A DNA stretch of 64,000 bases from Lapillicoccus jejuensis (GTDB lineage Bacteria; Actinomycetota; Actinomycetes; Actinomycetales; Dermatophilaceae): NCBI RefSeq assembly GCF_006715055.1, contig NZ_VFMN01000001.1:1550001-1614000 (forward strand). Reading direction: 5' to 3'. Below the pieces are notes generated by a model, which was not told the origin of the DNA, ran no database searches, and worked only from the letters and a program-made list of their open reading frames with translations. The translations under genes were made by a program, and so were the position numbers. Positions 44,741 through 53,319 of this stretch are shown in pieces (within the stretch, counting starts at the first letter, position 1; each line of letters starts with the position of its first letter).

Positions 44741-46179
44741 CGGCTGTTGCCGAGGCTGCGCACGACGAGGACGGCGTCGTCGCCGTCGGCCCCGCTCGCG
44801 GCCCGGTCGACGCAGGCGATCGTGGCACCGCCGAGCGGCGACGACGCGCAGGCGGGCAGGGTGGCGTAGGTCCCCCCGTCGGGCTTGCGCTGGACCGGGC
44901 GGGTGGCCGCCGCGACGGCGGGATCCTGCCCGCCGAGCAGCGTGCCGTCGACGCGCAGGACGAAGACGAGCGGCTCGGCGGCGGTGGCCACGGCCGCCGG
45001 CGTCTCGATCCGCACCGGGACGCCGAGGCCGCCGGGGTTGGCCTCGCCCGTCATCTCCTCGATGGTCACGGACGTGCTCGTCGAGCCGGGGCGGGTGAGC
45101 TCGACGTCGGTGGCCTGCGGGTTGTCGGCCGTCGCCACCGGGGTCGTGCACCCGGCGCTGCTCCCTCCCGACACCGACCCCGTGCAGCTGCCCGTCGCGA
45201 GACCGGCCCCCTGCTTGACGGTCGCGGTGACCGCTCCGGATCCCGCGGTCGAGCCGACGATGCTGATCGTGCCGGTCCTCACGACGACCGTCCCGGTGAA
45301 CGCGCTGCCGGGGTCGGTGGCGCGGTAGTCGGCGTCGATGATGCTCGTCCCCGTGCCGCCGGACTTGAGGATCCGCCCGGTGTTGACGACGAGCGCGAGG
45401 GGCAGCCCCGGGGTGAGCAGCCCCTGGTAGACGCCGCCGTCGTTCTGGAGAACGAGCTGCCCGGTGCCGCCGGCGTCGCGCAGGTTGAGCAGCGCGGTCC
45501 CGCGGTCGGCGGCGACGTACCCGGCGTTGCTGATCGTCACCTTGCCGTGGTTCTCGAGCACCCGGCCGTCGGAGAGGTTGACCCCGCGACCGCTCACGCT
45601 GACCGTGGCGCCGGGCGCGACGACGGTCCGGCCGGGCTGGGCGGGCACCGGCGAGCTGCAGTCCACCTCGGGCAGCTCGCAGCGTCGCGTCGTCTGGGTC
45701 GCCGCGCCCCTGGCCGTCGAGACCCAGGCCAGCTTGCGGGTGACCGTGAGCACGCCCTCGCCGCCGAGGCCGCCCTGGAGGGTGAGGTCCGCGCTCTGCG
45801 AGGTGCCGTGCAGCACCAGCCAGCCGCCCGGCTGGACGACGACCGCGCCGGCGTTGTGCAGGTGGAGCAGGTCGGCGGACCGTCCCGCCCGCAGGCGCAC
45901 GGTGGCGCCGGCCGGGATGGTGACGTCGTCGTCGTACGGGGTGTCGAACCGTTGCCCAGGAACGCAGTCCGTGTCCCAGTTGAAGGGGTCGTCCCACGAG
46001 ACGCCGTCGCCGACCTGACCGGCGGGGTCGCCCGCCGCGCCGTCCCAGACGAACACGGAGCCGGGGCAGACGGCCGGTCCCGCCGCCGAGGCAGGGGGGG
46101 CCGCGGCGGACAGTGCGGTGGCGAGGACGAGGGCGCCACCGAGGGCGGTGACGACGGAGGCGGCGGTACGACGGGACAT
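44725..46179 (-). CDS. Secreted beta-rich protein, possibly a surface adhesin-like beta-helix
   Basis: A signal peptide (VVTALGGALVLATALSAAAPPASA) precedes a 450-residue beta-strand-rich region. It opens with WDG, WDDPFNWDTDCVPG and DDDVTIPAGATVRL, a pattern seen at the start of secreted parallel beta-helix and adhesin-like proteins. No catalytic motif or sorting signal is evident. AGAAGAGG precedes the ATG. The 3' end overlaps the regulator gene by 16 nt in convergent orientation. Confidence 0.65.
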   Translation of the reverse strand: MSRRTAASVVTALGGALVLATALSAAAPPASAAGPAVCPGSVFVWDGAAGDPAGQVGDGVSWDDPFNWDTDCVPGQRFDTPYDDDVTIPAGATVRLRAGRSADLLHLHNAGAVVVQPGGWLVLHGTSQSADLTLQGGLGGEGVLTVTRKLAWVSTARGAATQTTRRCELPEVDCSSPVPAQPGRTVVAPGATVSVSGRGVNLSDGRVLENHGKVTISNAGYVAADRGTALLNLRDAGGTGQLVLQNDGGVYQGLLTPGLPLALVVNTGRILKSGGTGTSIIDADYRATDPGSAFTGTVVVRTGTISIVGSTAGSGAVTATVKQGAGLATGSCTGSVSGGSSAGCTTPVATADNPQATDVELTRPGSTSTSVTIEEMTGEANPGGLGVPVRIETPAAVATAAEPLVFVLRVDGTLLGGQDPAVAAATRPVQRKPDGGTYATLPACASSPLGGATIACVDRAASGADGDDAVLVVRSLGNSRYRIG

Positions 46180-46233
46180 TGCGGACCTCTTCTGCGAGGG
46201 CGGGATCGGGACACGGTAGGAGGAGGAGAGGGA

Positions 46234-46307
46234 CTGCCGGGGCGGATCCCGGGCGATCCGCCCCGGCAGCATGCGGCCAGCACCCAGCGGCCTCCCAGGG
46301 GGAGGCC
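46234..46307 (-). terminator. Two tandem hairpins after the zinc peptidase gene
   Basis: GGCCTCCC/GGGAGGCC (46289-46307) and the perfect 15-bp stem CTGCCGGGGCGGATC (46234-46248) with 46255-46269 lie between the peptidase stop and the next gene on the same strand. Together they should block read-through. Confidence 0.7.
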
Positions 46308-46323
46308 TGGCCGCGCCGCCGGA

Positions 46324-47217
46324 TCAGCCCACGGCGGAGGTGGAAGGGACGCGGAGCCCCGTGGTCCGGGCGGGCATCAGCCGGCTCGGGAGCGCGGTGG
46401 ACAGGTCGACGACGGGGCGCCGGTCGGCCCCGGCTGGAGCCTGGGTCGAGACGGGAGCGCCGGTCGAGACACCGACGACGCCGTACGACGTCCGGGTCGT
46501 GGCGTCCGCGGCCTTCGCCGTCGCGCTGTAGGCCTGGTTGCAGGCGGCCAGGCTGTACGCCTGGTAGCCGTAGCGGTACCAGTCGGCCCGCATCGCGCCG
46601 GTGCCGTGGCTGCCGTCGCCGTAGGGCTGCGAGTAGAGCCAGTTCCACATCTCCGAGTAGTCGGAGCCGACGAGCCGGCCGGTGGCGTAGCCGTAGCGGG
46701 CGTACATCCCGGCCAGGCAGTCGGCGTGGTACTCGCTGCTGTAGCCGACGTAGGCGTAGCCGAGCCAGGCGTCGACCGCGTGCCCCCACTCGTGGGCGAG
46801 GATCCCGCCGGACCCGAAGTCGCCGTACCGCGTCGTGTTCTGCTGGTTCCACGTGTAGTCGAGGTAGATCGTGTTGTCGGTGCTGCAGTAGAAGGAGTTG
46901 TTGGCCAGGGCCGTCCCGCACGGGGTGGAGATGAGGCCGACCGTCGAGGTGCGGTAGTAGACGAGACGGGGCTTGGCGTAGCGGGCGCCCCAGGCGCTCA
47001 TCGTCGTCGACCAGAAGGTCGCGATCGACCCGCTCTGGTTGAAGCCCAGCAGGTTGACGACGCCGGAGTACTGCGTCTGCGCCGGGTTGAGGGCGTGGGC
47101 GGGGGCGCTGGTCGCGACGACGCCGGTGGCGACGGAGGCGAGCGCGGCGACGCCGGCGAGCGCCCGCGCGAGGCGGCGGGGGCGGCGGGTGGAAAGGGGG
47201 CGGGTGGCGGTCGACAT
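46324..47217 (-). CDS. Secreted neutral zinc metallopeptidase
   Basis: A signal peptide ends near AHA (residue 44 or so). The catalytic helix is ILAHEWGHAVDAW (HExxH) and a downstream EYHADCLAGMYA supplies the third ligand, as in the YpfJ-type neutral zinc metallopeptidase family. Four Cys in the mature part (TPCG, FYCS, ADC, AACN) could form two disulfides outside the cell. The gene has the SARP-type repeat with fixed spacing upstream, so regulation by the 41783 protein is likely. AGGAG precedes the ATG. Confidence 0.82.
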   Translation of the reverse strand: MSTATRPLSTRRPRRLARALAGVAALASVATGVVATSAPAHALNPAQTQYSGVVNLLGFNQSGSIATFWSTTMSAWGARYAKPRLVYYRTSTVGLISTPCGTALANNSFYCSTDNTIYLDYTWNQQNTTRYGDFGSGGILAHEWGHAVDAWLGYAYVGYSSEYHADCLAGMYARYGYATGRLVGSDYSEMWNWLYSQPYGDGSHGTGAMRADWYRYGYQAYSLAACNQAYSATAKAADATTRTSYGVVGVSTGAPVSTQAPAGADRRPVVDLSTALPSRLMPARTTGLRVPSTSAVG

Positions 47218-47264
47218 CGGGGTCTCCTGCGGGGCTCGGTCGGCCCGGCGGGCCGTCTGCGACC

Positions 47265-47297
47265 AGCCTGCTGAGGAGCCCTTCAGCGATCCTTCAG
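47265..47297 (-). promoter_or_regulatory. SARP-type direct repeat and -10, site 2
   Basis: On the minus strand CTGAAGGATCG and CTGAAGGGCTC form two 11-bp units (47297-47276), followed after 5 bp by CAGGCT (47270-47265). The start codon of the peptidase is about 48 nt further on. Confidence 0.65.
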
Positions 47298-47353
47298 ACG
47301 GCCCTGGGGCGGCGACGGCGACGGGGGTGGTCGGGGCGCGTCGCGAGACGAGA

Positions 47354-47503
47354 TATCCTGATCGGGTCGTGTGCGCCGTCGGCGCGCCGACCGGTCGACT
47401 GCTTCGCCGCGACATCGACGCGCGGCGCTTCCCCTCCTCGTCCTGACGGACTCGAGCGGTTCCGGCACCTGCGGCCACCCTCGTCCACCAGTGAAGGACT
47501 CCT
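47354..47503 (+). promoter_or_regulatory. Promoter and long 5' leader of the DEAD-box helicase
   Basis: TATCCT (47354-47359) is the best -10 before the helicase gene and implies a leader of about 138 nt. The leader contains the palindrome GTCGGCGCGCCGAC (47379-47392). Long leaders that mediate feedback are known for RNA helicase genes elsewhere, and such control here is inference. Confidence 0.4.
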
Positions 47504-48991
47504 GTGTCCACGACGTTCGCCGACCTCGGCGTGCCCGCCCCCATCGTTCAGGCGCTCGCCGCCGACGGCATCACCGCCCCGTTCCCCATCCAGGCCGCCA
47601 CGATGGCCGACGCCCTCGCCGGCCGCGACGTGCTCGGCCGCGGCCGCACCGGCAGCGGCAAGACCGTCGCCTTCGCCGTGCCGACGGTCGCCGCCCTGGC
47701 GAAGTCGCGCCGGCCGCGCACCCCCGGCCGCCCCCGCGCGCTCCTGCTCGTGCCGACCCGCGAGCTCGCGGTGCAGGTGCAGGCCACCATCACCCCGCTC
47801 GCGACGGCCATGGGCCTGCGGACGATGACGATCTTCGGCGGCGTCGGCCAGGGCCCGCAGGTCTCGGCCCTCAAGCGCGGCGTCGACGTCGTCGTCGCGA
47901 CCCCCGGCCGCCTCGAGGACCTCATCGCCCAGGGCCACTGCCGGCTCGACCAGGTCGAGGTCACCGTCCTTGACGAGGCCGACCACCTGTCCGACCTCGG
48001 CTTCCTGCCCGCCGTACGGCGCCTGCTGACCGCCACCCCGGCGGACGGCCAGCGCCTGCTCTTCTCCGCGACCCTCGACCAGGCGGTCGACCAGGTCGTC
48101 AAGCGCTTCCTGCACCAGCCGGTCACGCACTCGGTCGACAGCGCCGCGTCGCCCGTCCCGGCGATGACGCACCACCTGCTCCAGGTCACCGCCGACGGCA
48201 AGGCCGGCGTCGTCCAGCGCCTCGTCGGCGGCCAGGGCCGCACGGTCGCCTTCACCCGCACCAAGCACCGCGCGAAGAAGCTGGCCAAGGAGCTCACCGC
48301 GGCGGGCATCCCCGCGGTCGACCTGCACGGCAACCTGTCGCAGGCCGCCCGCCAGCGCAACCTCGCCGCCTTCGGCTCGGGCGAGACCCGCGTCCTCGTC
48401 GCCACCGACATCGCCGCGCGCGGCATCCACGTCGACGACGTCGCGCTCGTCGTCCACGTCGACCCGCCGACCGAGCACAAGGCCTACCTGCACCGCTCCG
48501 GCCGTACGGCGCGCGCCGGCAACGAGGGCGTCGTCGTCACCGTCAGCACCCGCGACGAGCACCGCGACGTCACCCAGATGATGCGCAAGGCCGGCATCAA
48601 GCCGCGCCTCGCCGACGTCACGGTCGCCCACCCGGTGCTCGAGGAGCTCGCGGGTCCGCAGGCCGCGTTCGTCGAGCCGGCCCCGGTCGTCGCGGCCGCG
48701 CCGTCGGGTGGCGGGGGTGGCCGTGGTCGCGGGTCCCGTGGCGGGGTCCGTGGCGGCGCGTCGCCCTCGTCCAACGGTGCTGCCGGCTCCGCCTCGTCGC
48801 GTGGTCGCCGTGGTGGCTCCCGTTCCGGCTCCGGGTCGGCGTCCGTCTACTCCACGTCGACCGGTTCGCGCGGCGGGGCTCCCCGCGGCGGCGGCCAGTC
48901 GCGTCCGGGTCAGCGCTCCGGCGCCGCGCCGGCCGGGTCCACCGGTGGTGCGGCGGCGTTCTCGTCGTCGCGGAGCCGTCGCTCGCGCTGA
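47504..48991 (+). CDS. DEAD-box RNA helicase
   Basis: The 495-residue protein has the DEAD-box motif set: FPIQAAT (Q motif), GRTGSGKT, PTRELAVQ, TPGRLEDL, DEAD (VLDEADHL), SAT, VLVATDIAARGIHV and HRSGRTARAG. The C-terminal 120 residues are a Gly/Arg/Ser-rich RGG-like tail that would bind RNA. It is of the RhlE/DeaD type common in actinobacteria and acts in RNA remodelling. GAAGGA precedes GTG 47504 by about 8 nt. Confidence 0.94.
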   Translation: MSTTFADLGVPAPIVQALAADGITAPFPIQAATMADALAGRDVLGRGRTGSGKTVAFAVPTVAALAKSRRPRTPGRPRALLLVPTRELAVQVQATITPLATAMGLRTMTIFGGVGQGPQVSALKRGVDVVVATPGRLEDLIAQGHCRLDQVEVTVLDEADHLSDLGFLPAVRRLLTATPADGQRLLFSATLDQAVDQVVKRFLHQPVTHSVDSAASPVPAMTHHLLQVTADGKAGVVQRLVGGQGRTVAFTRTKHRAKKLAKELTAAGIPAVDLHGNLSQAARQRNLAAFGSGETRVLVATDIAARGIHVDDVALVVHVDPPTEHKAYLHRSGRTARAGNEGVVVTVSTRDEHRDVTQMMRKAGIKPRLADVTVAHPVLEELAGPQAAFVEPAPVVAAAPSGGGGGRGRGSRGGVRGGASPSSNGAAGSASSRGRRGGSRSGSGSASVYSTSTGSRGGAPRGGGQSRPGQRSGAAPAGSTGGAAAFSSSRSRRSR

Positions 48992-49029
48992 GCCTGACGC
49001 GCCCTCCGGGGCGTGACACGATCGGTGCC

Positions 49030-49530
49030 GTGATCGGCGACCGGTGGGGCGTCAGCGACGCGGAGGTGGCGGCGCCGTACCCCTGCGACGACCTCGTGAC
49101 CCGACCCGCGCTGCAGGCCTGGCGCGGCGTCGACGTCGCGGCCCCACCCGAGCGGGTGTGGCCGTGGGTCGCGCAGCTGCGCGTCGCGCCCTATTCCTAC
49201 GACTGGGTCGACAACGGCGGCCGCCGCTCCCCGCGGCGGCTGCTCGACCTGCCCGAGCCGAAGGTCGGCGACCCGTTCACGTCGACCCGCGGCCGGCCCA
49301 TCGGTCGGCTGCTCGCGGTCGAGCCCGGGCGCAGCCTCACCGGCGAGGTGCTCGGCGCGGTGATGACGTACGTCGTCGCGCCCGTCCCGGGCCGGCCCGG
49401 CCGCAGCCGGCTGCTGCTCAAGGTCGTCATGGAAACCTCACGCCCGGTCGCCGTGCTCGTCACGCTCGGCGACCTCGTCATGGCCCGCAAGCAGCTGCTC
49501 ACCTGGCGCGACCTCGCCGAGGGACGCTGA
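49030..49530 (+). CDS. SRPBCC family protein
   Basis: The 166-residue protein has RGVDVAAPPERVWPWVAQLR and SYDWVDNGGRRSPRRLLDLPE, characteristic of the actinobacterial SRPBCC group, followed by beta-strands and a C-terminal long helix (VMARKQLLTWRDLAE). CACGAT lies 7 nt before GTG 49030. It converges on the glycosylase gene. Confidence 0.78.
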   Translation: MIGDRWGVSDAEVAAPYPCDDLVTRPALQAWRGVDVAAPPERVWPWVAQLRVAPYSYDWVDNGGRRSPRRLLDLPEPKVGDPFTSTRGRPIGRLLAVEPGRSLTGEVLGAVMTYVVAPVPGRPGRSRLLLKVVMETSRPVAVLVTLGDLVMARKQLLTWRDLAEGR

Positions 49531-49540
49531 CCTCAGCCCG

Positions 49541-50383
49541 TCAGGCGGCGACCGCGCCCTCGGGCTGGCAGCCGGGGCACCAGAACAGGTTCCGACCGGC
49601 GAGCTCGCGGGTGCGGACCGTCGTCCCGCAGAGCCGGCACGCGAGGCCGTCGCGACGGTAGACGTAGTAGCGGCTGTCGCGCCGTCGCTCACCCGGCGCC
49701 CGCCGTGCCGCGCCGGCGGGCTTGTCCTCGTCGCGGAGGGTCTCGATCCGCCCGCGCCGGACGCCGATGGCCATGAGCGCGACGAGGTCCGCCCACATCG
49801 CGTCCCACGTCTCCTTGTCCAGCGCCTTGCCCGGCAGGGCCGGGTCGACACCGTGCCGGAAGAGGATCTCGGCGCGGTAGACGTTGCCGATGCCGGCGAC
49901 GATCGACTGGTCCATGAGCAAGGTGGCGACCGCCGAGCGTGAACGGTGGATGCGTTCCCAGGCACGCTCCGGCTCGGCGTCGGCGCGCAGCGGGTCGGGG
50001 CCGAGGCGGTCGAGCAGCGCGGCGACCGCCTCCGGCGCGAGCAGCTCGCAGGCGGTCGGCCCGCGCAGGTCGGCGAGACCAGACTCGCTGACCAGCCGCC
50101 AGCGCACCTGACCCACCGGCTCCGGCACGGGGTCACCGGCCTCGCGGGTCCGGTAGCCGACCTTGCCGTAGAGCCCGAGGTGCACGTGCACCCGCTCCTC
50201 GAGGTCGTCGAAGCGCACGAGCAGGTGCTTGCCCCAGGCCTCCCCACGTCGCAGCACGAGCCCGTCGAGCCGGTCGGCGCCCGCGGTGAACCGGCCCTGC
50301 GGGCTGCTCGAGGCGACCTCGTGGCCGCCGAACCAGCGGGTCATCGAGCGCGCGAGCCGGTGGACGGTGTGGCCCTCAGGCAC
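49541..50383 (-). CDS. nei: Fpg/Nei family DNA glycosylase (endonuclease VIII-like)
   Basis: The 280-residue protein begins MPEGHTVHRLA: after Met removal, Pro1 and Glu2 form the catalytic pair, and PEGHT marks the Nei branch. The H2TH region is QSIVAGIGNVYRAEILF, and the C-terminal zinc finger is CRLCG...WCPGCQ. It excises oxidised pyrimidines and nicks the strand. The gene starts with GTG and has no operon partner. Confidence 0.93.
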   Translation of the reverse strand: MPEGHTVHRLARSMTRWFGGHEVASSSPQGRFTAGADRLDGLVLRRGEAWGKHLLVRFDDLEERVHVHLGLYGKVGYRTREAGDPVPEPVGQVRWRLVSESGLADLRGPTACELLAPEAVAALLDRLGPDPLRADAEPERAWERIHRSRSAVATLLMDQSIVAGIGNVYRAEILFRHGVDPALPGKALDKETWDAMWADLVALMAIGVRRGRIETLRDEDKPAGAARRAPGERRRDSRYYVYRRDGLACRLCGTTVRTRELAGRNLFWCPGCQPEGAVAA

Positions 50384-50467
50384 GGCCGGGCGGGGTCGTC
50401 GTACGGGCGGCCGAGCAGGTCACCTCACGACGCTAACCGCCGCCGTGGGGGGCTCGCAGTCGTCCCG

Positions 50468-51037
50468 TCACCCGAGGTAGACCCACCCGGCGCCGGCCGT
50501 GCACGGCCGCGTGGTCGCGCAGCTGTAGTCGCCCGACTGGGTCATGCCGACCTCGACGCTGCCCTGGACCCCGCCGATGGCCGAGGTCCACACCATCGAC
50601 AGCCCGACCGAGTAGTAGCCGGAGCCGGCGTTCGGCAGGTAGCTGAGGTTGGGCAGCTTCGCCGAGACGACGCTCGAGCCGATCGTCGCGGACCCGGAGA
50701 CGTTGGCGTAGGCGGCCCACGCGCTGCCGTTCCAGCGGTACACGTGGTAGGTCACCTTGACCGTCTGCGTGCCCGACGCGGTGCGCTGGGCGACCGGTCC
50801 GCTCTGGAAGAGCCACTGGCGCCACATCGGGCCGGTCACGGCCGAGCCGGTGTCGTAGTGGCTGCCCTGCACGCCGTAGACGGTCGGCATGACGGGGACG
50901 TTGGTGCGGCCGCTCCACGTGTAGGCCTGCGACGAGGCGGTGCCGGCGACGCCGAGGCCTGCGGCGGCCAGGACGACGGCGGCGGCGCGGGTCGCCGTAC
51001 GGACGCGGGGACGGAGGGTGCGGGTGGACTGCGACAT
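50468..51037 (-). CDS. Secreted protein of unknown function, probable SARP target
   Basis: A signal peptide (AAAVVLAAAGLGVAGTASSQA) is followed by a 150-residue beta-rich mature part with Trp/Tyr-rich strands and one Cys pair (SCATTRPC) near the C-terminus. No family is recognised. The promoter has the same direct repeat and -10 spacing as the zinc peptidase gene, and both leaders are about 40 nt long. GAGGAG precedes the ATG. Confidence 0.65.
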   Translation of the reverse strand: MSQSTRTLRPRVRTATRAAAVVLAAAGLGVAGTASSQAYTWSGRTNVPVMPTVYGVQGSHYDTGSAVTGPMWRQWLFQSGPVAQRTASGTQTVKVTYHVYRWNGSAWAAYANVSGSATIGSSVVSAKLPNLSYLPNAGSGYYSVGLSMVWTSAIGGVQGSVEVGMTQSGDYSCATTRPCTAGAGWVYLG

Positions 51038-51082
51038 CGGGGGCTCCTCGGCTCGGGCGGCCCCGGCGGGGCCGATGGGAGC

Positions 51083-51115
51083 AGCGTGGTCCCGAGCCCT
51101 TCAGAGGTTCTTCAG
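51083..51115 (-). promoter_or_regulatory. SARP-type direct repeat and -10, site 3
   Basis: On the minus strand CTGAAGAACCT and CTGAAGGGCTC form two 11-bp units (51115-51094), followed after 5 bp by CACGCT (51088-51083). The second unit is identical to that at site 2. Confidence 0.65.
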
Positions 51116-51150
51116 AGCCGGGGACCCGCCCCCGATGTCGCGCGCTGGGC

Positions 51151-52266
51151 TCAGCCCAGGACGTCCTCGAGCCCGACGGCCTGGATGCCGACGGCCTCAC
51201 CGACGGGGCCGTTGGTCAGGTGCCCGCCGTGCGTGTTGAGCCCGTGCGCGAGCGACCGGTCGCGGCGGCAGGCGTCCTGCCAGCCGCGGTCGGCCAGCGC
51301 GACGACGTAGGGGAGGGTCGCGTTGGTCAGGGCGTACGTCGACGTGTTGGGCACGGCGCCGGGCATGTTGGCCACGCAGTAGAACGTCGAGCCGTGCACC
51401 TGGTAGGTCGGGTCGTCGTGCGTCGTCGCGTGGGTGTCCTCGAAGCAGCCGCCCTGGTCGACGGCGATGTCGACGAGGACCGAGCCCTCCTTCATCTGCG
51501 AGACGAGCTCGTTGCTGACGAGCTTCGGGGCGGCCGCGCCGGGGATGAGGACGGCGCCGATGACCATGTCTGCCTCCATGACCTGCTGGCGGATCGCCAA
51601 GCTCGACGAGGCAAGGCCGTGGACGCGGTTGTTGTAGCGCCAGAACGACATCCGCAGCTTGTCGAGGTCGGTGTCGAGCAGGGTGACGTCGGCGCCCATG
51701 CCGAGCGCGATGTTCGCCGCGTTCTGGCCGGAGACGCCGGCGCCGATGATGACGACCTTGGCGTTGGCGACGCCGCCGACGCCGCCCATGAGGACGCCGC
51801 GGCCGCCCTGGGCCTTCATCAGCTGGTAGGCGCCGACCTGCGGCGCGAGGCACCCGGCGACCTCGGACATCGGGTAGAGCAGCGGCAGCCCGCCGGACGG
51901 CAGCTGCACCGTCTCGTAGGCGATCCCGGTGACCTTCTTGTCGAGCAGCTCGCGGGTCAGGCGCGGGTCGGCGGCCAGGTGCAGGTAGGTGAAGAGGGTC
52001 AGACCCTCGCGCAGCCGGTGATACTCCTCCTCCACCGGCTCCTTGACCTTGAGGACGGTGTCGGCGTCGCCCCACACGTCGTCGGCGGTGTCGACGATGC
52101 GCGCGCCGGCGGCGACGTACTCCTCGTCGGTCACCTGGGAGCCGAGACCGGCGCCCTTCTGGACGAGCACCTCGTGGCCGTGCGCGACGAGCTCGTGCGC
52201 TCCGATCGGGGTGAGGGCGACGCGGTACTCGCGGTTCTTCACTTCGGTGGGCACGCCGATGCGCAC
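51151..52266 (-). CDS. ald: Alanine dehydrogenase
   Basis: The 371-residue protein starts MRIGVPTEVKNREYRVALTP and has VKEPVEEEY, the catalytic His in TLFTYLHLAADP, and the NAD-binding VVIIGAGVSGQNAANIALG with the Asp of LLDTDL. It interconverts L-alanine and pyruvate with NAD and ammonia. The C-terminal DQGGCFED and VANMPGAVPNTSTYAL segments are conserved. Length matches the family. It lies just downstream, on the same strand, of the PPOX gene fragment, consistent with an ancestral PPOX-ald neighbourhood. Confidence 0.96.
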   Translation of the reverse strand: MRIGVPTEVKNREYRVALTPIGAHELVAHGHEVLVQKGAGLGSQVTDEEYVAAGARIVDTADDVWGDADTVLKVKEPVEEEYHRLREGLTLFTYLHLAADPRLTRELLDKKVTGIAYETVQLPSGGLPLLYPMSEVAGCLAPQVGAYQLMKAQGGRGVLMGGVGGVANAKVVIIGAGVSGQNAANIALGMGADVTLLDTDLDKLRMSFWRYNNRVHGLASSSLAIRQQVMEADMVIGAVLIPGAAAPKLVSNELVSQMKEGSVLVDIAVDQGGCFEDTHATTHDDPTYQVHGSTFYCVANMPGAVPNTSTYALTNATLPYVVALADRGWQDACRRDRSLAHGLNTHGGHLTNGPVGEAVGIQAVGLEDVLG

Positions 52267-52328
52267 GGTGTCTCCTTCGACGACGGTGTCGGCCCGGGTC
52301 GCGGGCTCCGCCTCGAATTTAGACCCGC

Positions 52329-52510
52329 GCGCGGGTCAGTACATGGGCACCCCGTACGACGTCAGCTGGCTCGCCTCGAGCTCCTCCACCGACCCGGGTC
52401 GAGCCGACGTCGGTCGCGGCGAACGGGTCCCAGGTCTGCGGGTGCCACACCTTGCTGCGGGCGAAGCTCTTCGCGCAGTGGTCGTAGACCTCCTCGACGT
52501 CGAGGACGAG
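52329..52510 (-). pseudogene. Truncated duplicate of the PPOX flavoenzyme gene 3' end
   Basis: The sequence is a near copy of the 3' part of the gene at 55164. The encoded stretch VWHPQTWDPFAATDVGST is unchanged. A 44-bp deletion, between the two GTCGAGCCG direct repeats of the parent (55226 and 55270), shifts the frame, and the 5' two-thirds of the gene are missing. It has no start codon of its own. Both flanks of the low-GC block therefore carry this sequence. Confidence 0.8.
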
Positions 52511-52639
52511 CACCAGCCATCGACCTAGCACTGGCGACACGCCAGCCGGCCGGGTGGACCATCACAAACACATGGAGCCCTTAAGCCTCGCTACGAGGTG
52601 GGCCGTCTGCCTAGACGCGCGGACCCATCGTCCGGCTAA

Positions 52640-52870
52640 TCAATTCTCGCCCAATAACGGCTGGAGCAGGGCGCCTGGGCCGAAGACCCACGTGCCGTCG
52701 ACGCCATCCATGCGAACCTCGAACCAGTAGATGGGCCTGCCCTTGTCTCGGCCCCAGCTGCGATTGACTACGACGCCGTTCCGCATCTGCCCCGGCGTCT
52801 CATAGCGGTTAAATACACGGACGCGCATCCCGGGCTTCCACTCCTCGCCCCACCGTTGTTCCTCGGCCAT
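52640..52870 (-). CDS. Small hypothetical protein, SH3-like barrel character
   Basis: The 76-residue product (MAEEQRWGEEWKPGMRVRVF) is beta-rich with many Gly and Trp, and GVVVNRSWGRDKGRPIYWFEVRMDG suggests a small barrel such as a Tudor or SH3-like fold. TAATGT lies 6 nt before the ATG, so the message is probably leaderless. No assigned family. Confidence 0.5.
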   Translation of the reverse strand: MAEEQRWGEEWKPGMRVRVFNRYETPGQMRNGVVVNRSWGRDKGRPIYWFEVRMDGVDGTWVFGPGALLQPLLGEN

Positions 52871-53004
52871 GCATGGACATTAGCTCAGCGTCCTCGCGCG
52901 GCGAGACTCGGTCGTCGGGCGAAACTACAGCAGTCATCGAGCAGCACACTGATCACACTTCCAAACTGCTGCGTAATCACTGACGTCCCTCTAAAATGTC
53001 GGAC

Positions 53005-53196
53005 GTGACCGACAGACGAATCGCCCTTGAGTTTGAAGGTTCGCTAGTGGATGCCCGAGCCCTAGCTCGTGCGATCGCTGCGACCTCTGAAGCGAGTCGG
53101 GTCAGGCGCGGAACGGTGTTCGTCGAGGGATTCTCAATGAATCCAGCCGACAGATGGCATGCGGGAGAGCCGCACATCACTATCACAGAGAAGTGA
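53005..53196 (+). CDS. Small hypothetical protein (63 aa)
   Basis: TAAAAT at 52992-52997 ends exactly 7 nt before GTG 53005, so I use that start; an ATG at 52996 overlaps the hexamer. The product (VTDRRIALEFEGSLVDARAL at its start) has one predicted helix and two to three strands (TVFVEGFSMN, PHITITEK). It is divergent from the 52640 gene. Unknown function. Confidence 0.45.
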   Translation: MTDRRIALEFEGSLVDARALARAIAATSEASRVRRGTVFVEGFSMNPADRWHAGEPHITITEK

Positions 53197-53319
53197 TGAG
53201 TCGAGTTCTCCGTTCAGCCATGCGTAGAGATCGGCATGCACAGGTTATCGTTCTGACCCTGATTTCGGTTATACCCTCTACCTGCCCTGCGGGGCATTTC
53301 CACAACGGAGAAACTTCCG

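Noticed and set aside
47369-47446. Possible 25-codon upstream ORF in the helicase leader
   Set aside because: It is 9 nt from the -10 hexamer and has no ribosome binding site; no conserved codon feature is seen.
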